Below, piece after piece: positions 1-7,810 of a stretch of DNA of 64,000 nt. Below the pieces are notes generated by a model. It did not search any database and was not told the origin of the DNA. It saw nothing but the letters and a program-made list of their open reading frames with translations. Numbering within the stretch: the stretch's first letter is position 1; each line of letters opens with the position of its first letter. The position numbers were made by a program, and so were the translations under genes. The stretch lies in the NCBI RefSeq assembly GCF_008014345.1, contig NZ_VPFL01000004.1:124001-188000 (forward strand). The letters are read 5' to 3'. The stretch is from Pelomicrobium methylotrophicum (GTDB lineage: Bacteria; Pseudomonadota; Gammaproteobacteria; Burkholderiales; UBA6910).

Positions 1-510
1 CGCATCGCGCGCCTTGCCGCGTGGGCCATGGGCTTGGCGCTGGTGGATGCCGCCATCCCCACCCTCATTCCCGGGGTGAAGCCGGGGCTGGCCAACATCG
101 TGGTGCTGATCGTGCTGGTGCGCTATGGCCTGTCCACCGCAGCCTGGGTGTCGCTGCTGCGGGTGGTGGCGGCGGCGATGGCTTTCGGCAGCTTTCTCAC
201 GCCGGGCTTCTTCCTGAGCCTTGCCGGTGCCAGCGCAAGCCTCGCGGCGCTCGCCGCGACCCGCCGGTTGCCCCGGGACTGGTTCGGCCCCGTCTCCCAC
301 AGCGTGATCGCCGCGCTTGCCCACGTGGCCGGCCAGCTCGCAGTGGCCGCGGCCTGGCTCCTGCCGGCCGCCGCGGTGCTGAAGCTCTCCCCGGTGTTCG
401 CATTGGCTGCTCTCGTCTTTGGAACGGTGAACGGGCTGGTGGCCGCCCGGCTTCTGTCCGCCACCGAAGAGGCAGGCACCGCGCTGACGCCCGCCGCGGA
501 GGTCCGGTGA
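1..510 (+). CDS. Gx transporter / heptaprenyl diphosphate synthase component I-like membrane protein (5' partial)
   Basis: The frame is open from the first base of the window, so the true start lies upstream; the first internal ATG is at 28. The product is almost entirely hydrophobic, with several membrane segments and the family-typical stretch PTLIPGVKPGLANIVVLIVL near its start. Proteins of this family are annotated as Gx transporters or as heptaprenyl diphosphate synthase component I, and the substrate is not established. The TGA stop overlaps the GTG start of ubiX (GTGA at 507-510), so the two genes are probably translationally coupled. The family call is moderately confident; function is unknown. 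Confidence 0.7.
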   Translation, partial: RIARLAAWAMGLALVDAAIPTLIPGVKPGLANIVVLIVLVRYGLSTAAWVSLLRVVAAAMAFGSFLTPGFFLSLAGASASLAALAATRRLPRDWFGPVSHSVIAALAHVAGQLAVAAAWLLPAAAVLKLSPVFALAALVFGTVNGLVAARLLSATEEAGTALTPAAEVR

Positions 511-1121
511 AGACCGTCACGCTGGCCTTCACCGGGGCCTCCGGCATGCCCTACGGGGTGAGGCTCCTAGAATGCCTGATCGGGGCCGGCGTGCAGGTGT
601 ATTTGATCTATTCCCAGGTCGCCCAAGTGGTGGCGCGCCAGGAGATGGACCTCAGCCTGCCCGGCCGGGCCGCGGAAGCCCAGGCGTGGCTTTCCGAGCG
701 CTTCCATGCCCAGCCGGACCAGTTGCGGGTGTTCGGGCGGGAGGAGTGGTACGCGCCGGTGGCCTCCGGGTCCAATCCGGCCGATGCCATGGTCATCTGC
801 CCCTGCACCATGGGGACGCTCGCCGCCATCGCCGCCGGCCTGGCGGAGAACCTGATCCAGCGCGCCGCCGACGTGATGCTCAAGGAGCGCCGGCCCCTGA
901 TCCTGGTGCCCCGGGAGACGCCCCTGTCGGCGATCCACCTGGAAAACATGCTAAACCTGGCCCGGGCCGGTGCGGTCATTCTTCCTGCGAACCCGGGCTT
1001 CTACCACCGGCCCGCCACGGTCCAGGCCCTGGTGGACTTCGTCGTGGCGCGCGTGCTGGACCAGCTGGGAATACCCAATGCCCTGATCCCGCGCTGGGGC
1101 GCATCCCCCGAGGGCGCCTGA
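507..1121 (+). CDS. ubiX: Flavin prenyltransferase UbiX
   Basis: A 204-residue flavoprotein-like sequence starting at a GTG that overlaps the previous stop; the longer in-frame ORF upstream is a shadow of the preceding gene. The N-terminus has TLAFTGASGMPYGVRLLE, the flavin phosphate loop of UbiX/Pad1 proteins. The later blocks CPCTMGTLAAIAAGLAENLIQRAADV and LVPRETPLSAIHLENM are diagnostic. By family knowledge UbiX prenylates FMN with dimethylallyl phosphate, making the prenyl-FMN cofactor used by UbiD-type decarboxylases in ubiquinone synthesis. No ubiD is in the window. Confidence 0.93.
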   Translation: MKTVTLAFTGASGMPYGVRLLECLIGAGVQVYLIYSQVAQVVARQEMDLSLPGRAAEAQAWLSERFHAQPDQLRVFGREEWYAPVASGSNPADAMVICPCTMGTLAAIAAGLAENLIQRAADVMLKERRPLILVPRETPLSAIHLENMLNLARAGAVILPANPGFYHRPATVQALVDFVVARVLDQLGIPNALIPRWGASPEGA

Positions 1122-1265
1122 GGCCCGCCTCGCCCTCTGCCGCCCCTCGGCCGGCGGCACGCGCCTGCCCGGGGTCCTCTTCCCGCTGCAGGCGGCGAGC
1201 CCGCGCCAGAAAGGGCTTGAACTCCAACGCCACGAGCGGCGCCATCGAGGCGCGCCAGCCTTCGG

Positions 1266-2447
1266 TCACTCCTGCCCGAAGTAGCCGGGGAAATCCCGCG
1301 CGTAGCAGGGCGGCGATGCCGGCGCTGCGCCCTCCTGCGACGCATACACCTCAGGAAGGCCCCGGGCTTGCGCCAAAGCCGCGAAGTGGGTGCGGGCCGT
1401 GGACGGATCGACAAACCGGGCGTGCCCGCCGTCCACGAGACGCACGCCCGCCTCCGTCACGATGAAATCCATGGGGATATCGTGGGGCTGAGCCAGCAGG
1501 TCCGGCAGCCGCTGCATCTCGAAGGCCACCGCCACGGCGATGGGACGCGGCTTGGCGGCCGCCAAGGTGCGGTCGAAGTAGCCGCCCCCGTAACCGAGGC
1601 GATAGCCACGATCGTCGAACGCCACCGGGGGCACGAAGGCCACGTGCGGCGTCACCACGGCAGTGCCCACGGGGACCGGAATGCCGTACACTTCGGCCCG
1701 GGTCGGCGCGCCAGGCCACCAGCGCCGAAATTCCAGGGGACCTCGCTTGTCCACCACGGCCGGGAGCGCCGTGACCGCGCCCCGCTGACGGAACGTGCGC
1801 GCAGGAAAGCGGGCATCGTATTCTCCCTTGTACGGCCAGCACAAGCCCACGATCCACCCCTTGCCGATGGGAAACGCCCGCTCCAAGATCTCGGTGATGG
1901 CCGCTTGACAGCGCCGCCGGGTCGGCCCGTCCATGCGGTTGCGCCGGGCGATGAGCAGCGGTCTAAGCTGCCGCCGCCAGGCCGCCACCGCCTCCGGCGG
2001 CGGCGGATCACCGGCAGGCGGCGGTGGCAAAGCGTCGGTCTGGGCGTCCCGTTCCATCATGCGAAGTCCTCCGATGAGGGCGAGTATCCGTTGCGTGAGC
2101 TCATCGCGCCAGCGCGCACGGGCCCGGGCGGCGTCCCCGCCATGCTCGTCTTCAACCGGGAGCGCAAAGTAGCGGCGCCGCACCCCCTGGGGCAAGGACG
2201 GACAGCGCTGCTCGGCTGTGCGATCGAGGGTGATCACCACATCGGCCCAGCCGAGCAGGGCCTCCTCGACGGGGGGCGGCGCAGCCGGTATCTCCCTCCT
2301 CCCGGGCCCGCCGCCGGCGGACGAGGTCGACGGCGCCGCCACGCTCGCCGCCTGCGGCTCGAGCCAGGCGCCCCCCTCCCGGGCGGCGATCCGGGCGGCC
2401 AACAGCGCCGCCTCGGGCGCCTCGCTGGCGAGGAACAAAACGCGCAC
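1266..2447 (-). CDS. 5-formyltetrahydrofolate cyclo-ligase with N-terminal degenerate LMW-phosphatase/ArsC-like domain
   Basis: Starting at a GTG at 2447 (an in-frame GTG at 2468 is an alternative) the protein is about 393 residues. Residues ~1-130 follow the low-molecular-weight tyrosine phosphatase/arsenate reductase pattern: an initial strand VRVLFLAS, then WADVVITLDRTAEQRCPSLP and a C-terminal helix. The active-site loop after the first strand has no Cys, so catalysis by that domain is unlikely. Residues ~155-393 are the cyclo-ligase, with the ATP-binding motif GYGGGYFDR near 285-293. The family converts 5-formyl-THF to 5,10-methenyl-THF. An internal Met at 2060 could give a cyclo-ligase alone. 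The fusion is unusual; sequencing error joining two neighbours cannot be excluded. Confidence 0.82.
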   Translation of the reverse strand: MRVLFLASEAPEAALLAARIAAREGGAWLEPQAASVAAPSTSSAGGGPGRREIPAAPPPVEEALLGWADVVITLDRTAEQRCPSLPQGVRRRYFALPVEDEHGGDAARARARWRDELTQRILALIGGLRMMERDAQTDALPPPPAGDPPPPEAVAAWRRQLRPLLIARRNRMDGPTRRRCQAAITEILERAFPIGKGWIVGLCWPYKGEYDARFPARTFRQRGAVTALPAVVDKRGPLEFRRWWPGAPTRAEVYGIPVPVGTAVVTPHVAFVPPVAFDDRGYRLGYGGGYFDRTLAAAKPRPIAVAVAFEMQRLPDLLAQPHDIPMDFIVTEAGVRLVDGGHARFVDPSTARTHFAALAQARGLPEVYASQEGAAPASPPCYARDFPGYFGQE

Positions 2448-2577
2448 CCGGCGTTTATAGCCCACGTTCCCCCGTACCCTTGGAAAGTCCCAGTATAGTC
2501 GGCCCGGCGCCCGAATCGAACCCGCGACGCTGGGCTGCGTCCAAGAAGGAGCACCCACAAGCCCGATGGAGGAGCCC

Positions 2578-3609
2578 ATGCTGCAACGCCTTCGATTTTG
2601 CGCCGCCGCACTGCTGGCGGTGGCTGGCAGCGTCCTGGCGGTCGAAAAACCGGCAGCGTCCAACGCCAGCGCCTACGCCTTCGACGACCATCCGGCATGG
2701 TTCAAGGAAAGCTTCCTGGATTTCAGGGAGGACATCCAGGAGGCGGCGGCCGCGGGCAAGCGGCTCATGATCTATTTCGGTCAGGACGGATGCCCCTACT
2801 GCAAGGCCCTGATGGAGGCAAACTTCACTCAGAAGGACATCGTCGAGGTGACGCGCAAGCACTTCGACGTGATCGCCATCAACATCTGGGGCGACCGGCC
2901 CGTCACATGGATAGACGGCAAGCAACGCAGCGAAAAGGCTTTCGCCGCGCACCTTAAAGTGCAGTTTACGCCGACGTTGCTCTTCCTGGACGAGAAGGGC
3001 AACGTGGTGTTGCGCACCAACGGTTATTATCCGCCACCCAAGTTCCGCGCCGCCCTCGACTACGTGAGCCAACGGCTAGAAGCCCGCATGACGTTTCCCG
3101 AATACCTGGCGAAAGCCACGAACGCCCCCTCCGGGAAGCTCCACGACCAGCCGTTCTTCATGAAACCTCCCTTGATCCTGCAGCGGGACAAGGTGCCGGC
3201 GAACCGGCCTTTGGCGGTGCTGTTCGAGCAGCCAGCCTGTGCGCCGTGCGACGAGCTCCACGCGGTCACGCTCAAGGCGCCGCAGACGCTGACGCTGATC
3301 CGACGCTTCGACGTGGCGCAAGTGGATATCCTGGGCAAGCGGCCGGTGGTCACGCCCACCGGGGAGCGTCTCACCGAAGCGCAGTGGGCGAACAAGCTCA
3401 AGATAGGGTTCGCGCCCTCCGTGGTGTTCTTCGACGAGCGAGGCCGGGAAGTGTTCCGAATCGAGGCGTACTTGAAGCCGTTCCACTTCCAATCGGCGCT
3501 CGACTACGTCGCGAGCAAGGGCTATCGGGAGCAGCCCAGTTTTCAGCGCTTCCTCCAGGCCCGCGCCGATCGGCTGCGGGCGGAGGGCAAAGCGGTCGAA
3601 ATCTGGTAG
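2578..3609 (+). CDS. Exported protein with two thioredoxin-like domains
   Basis: The ATG at 2578 is preceded by GGAGGAG at a good distance, which favours it over the ATG at 2566. The 343-residue product begins with a signal peptide (LLAVAGSVLA). It then has two thioredoxin-fold domains, one with CPYC near residue 71 and one with CAPC near residue 220. Each domain is followed by a cis-Pro-type strand (FTPTLLFLDEKGN and FAPSVVFFDERGR). It resembles SoxW/DsbD-gamma style periplasmic disulfide proteins, but the tandem arrangement leaves the exact role open. It is divergent from the cyclo-ligase gene and convergent with mutY. Confidence 0.75.
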   Translation: MLQRLRFCAAALLAVAGSVLAVEKPAASNASAYAFDDHPAWFKESFLDFREDIQEAAAAGKRLMIYFGQDGCPYCKALMEANFTQKDIVEVTRKHFDVIAINIWGDRPVTWIDGKQRSEKAFAAHLKVQFTPTLLFLDEKGNVVLRTNGYYPPPKFRAALDYVSQRLEARMTFPEYLAKATNAPSGKLHDQPFFMKPPLILQRDKVPANRPLAVLFEQPACAPCDELHAVTLKAPQTLTLIRRFDVAQVDILGKRPVVTPTGERLTEAQWANKLKIGFAPSVVFFDERGREVFRIEAYLKPFHFQSALDYVASKGYREQPSFQRFLQARADRLRAEGKAVEIW

Positions 3610-3624
3610 CCGCTTCGATCCCGG

Positions 3625-4668
3625 TCAAGGCCCGGGGGACCCGACCGCGGCCAGCACCTTGCGCACCGGGGTCGGCACTGCCGCCCGCGCCGCCTCATCG
3701 ATCGGAATCCAAAGCCACCCCGGTTGAGCCGCGCGCGCCGGCACGCGCCTGACCCGCACGAGCTGGGGATGGATGCGCAGCGCGAAATGGGTGAACACGT
3801 GGTCAAAGGGTTCCAGGGGCGTGAGCGCCTGGGCGGATGCCTGGAGGGCGCGCTCGCACCAGGCCGTCGCGTCCTCCTCAACGGCGATTTCCGGAAACGA
3901 CCACAGCCCGCCCCAGAGGCCGGCGGGCGGGCGCTTCTCCAAGAGCACCTCGTCGTGGCGAAGCACCACGAGCCATTGGACCTGCCGCAGGGGCAGCGGC
4001 CGGCGCGGCCGCGGCGTGGGGAGCTGCTCGGCCCGCCCCGTGAGCCGGGCTACGCAGTCCCCGGCGACCGGGCATGCCTCGCAACGGGGCCGGGCGCGGG
4101 TGCACACAAGAGCCCCCAAGTCCATAAGGGCTTGGGTATACGCCGCCACGTCCCGCTCAGGCAGGAGCGACTCCGCTTGGCGCCACAGCCGCCGCTCCAC
4201 GGCCGGGGTGCCCGGATAGCCCTCGATGCCGAAGCAGCGGGCAAGTACCCGCTTCACGTTGCCGTCGAGGATCGCGGCCCGGGCGCCAAAGGCGAATACG
4301 GCGATCGCCGCCGCCGTGGAACGGCCGACGCCCGGCAGCCGGGCGATGTCCTCCACGCGCTTCGGGAACACCCCGCCCCAGCGCTCGACGATCTCGCGGG
4401 CTGCGCGATGGAGGTGGCGCGCCCGCGAGTAGTAGCCGAGCCCGCTCCAGAGCTGCAAGACCTCGTCCAAGTCCGCCTCGGCCAGCGCCGCAGCCGAGGG
4501 GAAACGCTCGAGGAACCGCTGGTAGTACGGGATGACGGTGGCCACCTGGGTCTGCTGCAGCATGATCTCCGCCACCCACACGCCGTAGGGGTCGCGGCGC
4601 CGCTGCCAAGGCAGGTCGTGCCGTCCCGCCCGCCGCTGCCAGTCGATAAGCCGGTCGGCGAAGCTCAC
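3625..4668 (-). CDS. mutY: A/G-specific adenine glycosylase MutY
   Basis: 347 residues, the normal length. The catalytic Glu is in VAEIMLQQTQ (E34), the helix-hairpin-helix is LPGVGRSTAAAI (111-122), and the catalytic Asp is in ILDGNVKRVLAR (D135). The [4Fe-4S] ligands follow the C-X6-C-X2-C-X5-C pattern at C189, C196, C199 and C205. A C-terminal NUDIX-like domain recognises 8-oxoG (LEKRPPAGLWGGLWSFPE). MutY removes adenine mispaired with 8-oxoguanine. The GTG start overlaps the asmA stop (GTGA), so it is the second gene of an asmA-mutY operon, as in many betaproteobacteria. Confidence 0.95.
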   Translation of the reverse strand: MSFADRLIDWQRRAGRHDLPWQRRRDPYGVWVAEIMLQQTQVATVIPYYQRFLERFPSAAALAEADLDEVLQLWSGLGYYSRARHLHRAAREIVERWGGVFPKRVEDIARLPGVGRSTAAAIAVFAFGARAAILDGNVKRVLARCFGIEGYPGTPAVERRLWRQAESLLPERDVAAYTQALMDLGALVCTRARPRCEACPVAGDCVARLTGRAEQLPTPRPRRPLPLRQVQWLVVLRHDEVLLEKRPPAGLWGGLWSFPEIAVEEDATAWCERALQASAQALTPLEPFDHVFTHFALRIHPQLVRVRRVPARAAQPGWLWIPIDEAARAAVPTPVRKVLAAVGSPGP

Positions 4669-6965
4669 TTCTGGAACAGTCCCTTCAGCGCATCCAGCGG
4701 GCTCGGCGCGGGCGCTCCGCCTTCCTGGGCGCCGCCCAGCTTGCGCTGAATCTCGCGCTCCAGGGCGCGCTTCGCCACGTCACCCGCGATGGCGCCGAAG
4801 TCGAATTCGTATTTCGGCTGGGCAAGAGGACCCGTCACGCGTACCGGCACCGTGACGCCCTTGAGCTGCGCGAGCTCTGCCGCGCCCTGGCCCTTGGATG
4901 TGGCCACGACGGTGGCCTTCAGCACGTAATCGAGAGTATCGTTCACGATATCCACGGTCCCCGCACCGGTGAGCCGCAGCAGGGGCGATTTGCCTCGAAG
5001 GTCGTCGTTGCGGGCGATGCCCTCCTTGAGCACAAAGGTGCCCGAGAGCTCGGTGAAGTCGGTTTTCTTCTCGCCGCTCGCGGCCTGTACCTGCTTGCCG
5101 CGCAGCGCCGCAGCCGTTGCCTTGGCCTCGCGCAGCGTCTCGGCGATGTTCACGCCCTTGAGGGCCCCATCGTTGAGCTTGAAGGCCACCGTGCCCCTCA
5201 GCGCCTTCTTGAGCGCTTCCACGCTGCCCGCCTGGCCATTCAGGTCCACCGTCACGGTGCCGCGCCCCTCCAGACGGTCCGTCCCGCTGAGATCCTTGAG
5301 CAGCGGCCCCACCTGGACGCCGGCGAGTTGCTGCTGGATGCTGATGGTAGGCGGCTGGGTGCCGACCGCTGAAAGGGTGCCGGAGAGTCTGCCCTGGTAA
5401 AGCGTCGCGGAAGGCGCCACGTTGAGCCGACTACCGGCAGCCTTCACGTCCAGGCGCACATCGGTTGCCTTGAGCTTCGCGGCCTTGAGCTCGCCGAGCT
5501 TGACCACGCCGTCCAGGTGAAGGTTCTTGAGGAAGCCGAAGTCGAGGGGGGGATTTTGCTTGGCTTCCGCGCCTTCGGTGCCCGCCTTCTTCCCCGCTGC
5601 GGGCACGACACCGCCGGTCAGCCGGTCCCAGTCCAGCGTCTTCATGGCAAGGGCAAAAGCGACCTTGGGCTGGGTGAACCCCCTCACGTCGACCGTGGCG
5701 GACAAGGGGCTGTCCAGTAAAGTGCCTTGGAGCCGGGCACCGACGGTTTCCTTCGCCACGCTCACCGCCACCTCGCCGGCGAGCTCCGCCGAGGCCTTGC
5801 CTCCGGGCACGCCCGGCCCCAGCGCGGTCCCGCTCACCTTCAGGGGCTTCAACTGGAACTCGCGCGTCTCCCAATTCCCTGCCAAGGGCGCGCTGGCGCT
5901 GGCCTTGAACGTCTGCTCGCCCTGGCGGCCGTCCAGCTCCAGAAACAAGGGCTCCGCCTTGAACTCCCGGGCGCTACCCTGCACGCCGGCAATCGAGAGG
6001 TTCGCGACCAGGGTACCGCGGCTGCCCGCACGCCTCACGTTCACGGTTGCCTTTTCACCGGAGAAATGCTCGCCGGCGAGGACCAGCTTGGGGGCCTCCA
6101 CCGCGACGTCGAGCGTCTCGCTCCCACGCTGGCCGGTCAGCGTCGCCCTGAGCTTGTCGATCGCGAACTCGCCGGTCTTGGCATTGGCGGTCACGTCGCC
6201 GTAGACGGTGAGTTGCAGCCTGTGCAGCCCGGCGGCGTCTCCGGTCACGTCCAGACTCAGGTCGTTCAGCGCCACTCGCCGCGCCTTCAGGTTGAAGGCG
6301 AGCCGGCCCTGGAAGCGGACGTCGAGCTGGACGTCGGGCCGCTTGCCGGCCGCGGCGAACGTAACGCCCACAACACTCGGCACGTCGTCAGCGATGCGTC
6401 CGGTTTTGAGGTTGAGATTGCGCAGCGTGAGTTCCCGCCCTTGGGCTTCGTCGCGAAAGTACAGGGTCGCATCGCTCACCGTCAGTTGGTCGATGTCGAT
6501 GGCGAAGGGGGGTTGGGGCTCCTCAGCCGCGGCGGGCGGGACTTGGGCCTCCTTGCTCTTGGGAGCAGGTACCGCCAGCAGGTCCTGGAAATTGGTGGAG
6601 CCGTCCTTGAACCTCACCAGGTGAGCGCGCAAGCCGGTGAGCGCCACCTCGTCCACCACCGCCTCGCGGCGCAAGAGCGGCCACAGGGCGACCGAGATTC
6701 GGGCGCTCTCGATGGCAGCAAACTCCTGGTCCCGACCCCGCTCGGACAGACGCACGCGACCGAAGCTCGCGCCGAGCTTGGGAAAAAGCGACAGCTGGAT
6801 GTCGCCTTCGAGCTCTAGCGTGCGGCCAGTCTTTTCCTTGACCAGGGCCACGATCTGCGGCTTATAACGGTTGGCGTCGAAGGTGGCGACGAAGATGGCG
6901 AGTCCCACAACGGCGATCGCCATCAACGCGATCCCGCCTAGGAGAACAATCTTGAGCTTTTTCAT
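4665..6965 (-). CDS. AsmA family protein
   Basis: 766 residues starting at the ATG at 6965 (MKKLKIVLLGGIALMAIAVV). A single N-terminal membrane anchor precedes a long beta-rich periplasmic part. The block FDANRYKPQIVALVKEKTGR is the canonical AsmA N-terminal motif, and the C-terminal third has the AsmA_2 style repeats (KDLSGTDRLEGRGTVTVDLN). AsmA-like proteins are thought to bridge the periplasm and affect outer membrane lipid or protein homeostasis. It is translationally coupled to mutY. On the minus strand ahead of the gene there is a TATAAT hexamer at 7083-7088 without a convincing -35, so the promoter is only suggested. Confidence 0.88.
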   Translation of the reverse strand: MKKLKIVLLGGIALMAIAVVGLAIFVATFDANRYKPQIVALVKEKTGRTLELEGDIQLSLFPKLGASFGRVRLSERGRDQEFAAIESARISVALWPLLRREAVVDEVALTGLRAHLVRFKDGSTNFQDLLAVPAPKSKEAQVPPAAAEEPQPPFAIDIDQLTVSDATLYFRDEAQGRELTLRNLNLKTGRIADDVPSVVGVTFAAAGKRPDVQLDVRFQGRLAFNLKARRVALNDLSLDVTGDAAGLHRLQLTVYGDVTANAKTGEFAIDKLRATLTGQRGSETLDVAVEAPKLVLAGEHFSGEKATVNVRRAGSRGTLVANLSIAGVQGSAREFKAEPLFLELDGRQGEQTFKASASAPLAGNWETREFQLKPLKVSGTALGPGVPGGKASAELAGEVAVSVAKETVGARLQGTLLDSPLSATVDVRGFTQPKVAFALAMKTLDWDRLTGGVVPAAGKKAGTEGAEAKQNPPLDFGFLKNLHLDGVVKLGELKAAKLKATDVRLDVKAAGSRLNVAPSATLYQGRLSGTLSAVGTQPPTISIQQQLAGVQVGPLLKDLSGTDRLEGRGTVTVDLNGQAGSVEALKKALRGTVAFKLNDGALKGVNIAETLREAKATAAALRGKQVQAASGEKKTDFTELSGTFVLKEGIARNDDLRGKSPLLRLTGAGTVDIVNDTLDYVLKATVVATSKGQGAAELAQLKGVTVPVRVTGPLAQPKYEFDFGAIAGDVAKRALEREIQRKLGGAQEGGAPAPSPLDALKGLFQK

Positions 6966-7156
6966 CGATGGGCCCGAGGCGCGTGGAAGTCGGGAAGTCG
7001 AGGAACCCCGCGGGCGTTTGCAGCGCGCGTCCGTCGTCCGAACACCGGTCGGCTCGGCAGGTTTCTCAAGGGCTTCAAGCGTATTATATCGTCCGGCCGA
7101 TGCAGTCCGCCTCGATACGGCGGCCCGTGAACTTGCCACGTCCCCCATCATCTCCG

Positions 7157-7810
7157 ATGCTGCACATTCGCGAGCTCACCAAGTCCTACGCCGGCGCCCC
7201 GGTGCTGCGGGGCGTGGCGCTTGATCTGGGCCCCGGCGAATATGTGGCCATCATGGGCGAATCCGGCGTCGGCAAGTCCACGCTCCTCAACCTGATCGCG
7301 GGCTTGGACACGCCGGATGGCGGGCGCGTGGTGCTGGAGGGCACCGACCTCACGCGGCTCGACGACGACGAGCGAACGCGGTTGCGCCGGCGGCGCATCG
7401 GCTTCGTGTTCCAAGCCTTTCACCTGCTCCCCCACCTCACGGTCGCCCAGAACGTGGCGCTGCCCCTGGCGCTCAACGCCATCGAAGATGGAGGCCGGGT
7501 GGAAGCCCTGCTCGCCGCGGTGGGGCTGGCGGGCAAGGCGGACCGTTACCCGCGGGAACTGTCCGGAGGCGAGGCCCAGCGGGTCGCCATCGCGCGGGCG
7601 CTGGTACACCGACCAGCGCTGGTATTGGCGGACGAGCCCACGGGCAACCTGGACCCGGTCACCGCAACCCAGGTGCTTGCCGTGCTGCGGGAACAACTCG
7701 AGCGCGACGGGGCAGCCGCCATCCTGGTCACCCATTCCGAGCGGGTCGCGGCCACCGCGCAGCGCACGTACGTGCTTGGGCCCGAGGGGCTCGTGCCCAG
7801 GGATCCCTGA
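7157..7810 (+). CDS. ABC transporter ATP-binding protein, LolD/AttE type
   Basis: From the ATG at 7157 (MLHIRELTKSY) the protein has 217 residues. Walker A is GESGVGKST (34-42), the signature is LSGGEAQRVAIARAL, and Walker B is LVLADEPTGNLDP. An in-frame ATG at 7100 is possible but adds low-complexity sequence. The last codon overlaps the permease start (TGATG). Together with the fused permease and the AttH-like protein that follow, the cluster matches the AttEFGH layout known from Agrobacterium. It probably drives export or membrane extraction of a lipid-like substrate; the substrate is not known. Confidence 0.88.
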   Translation: MLHIRELTKSYAGAPVLRGVALDLGPGEYVAIMGESGVGKSTLLNLIAGLDTPDGGRVVLEGTDLTRLDDDERTRLRRRRIGFVFQAFHLLPHLTVAQNVALPLALNAIEDGGRVEALLAAVGLAGKADRYPRELSGGEAQRVAIARALVHRPALVLADEPTGNLDPVTATQVLAVLREQLERDGAAAILVTHSERVAATAQRTYVLGPEGLVPRDP

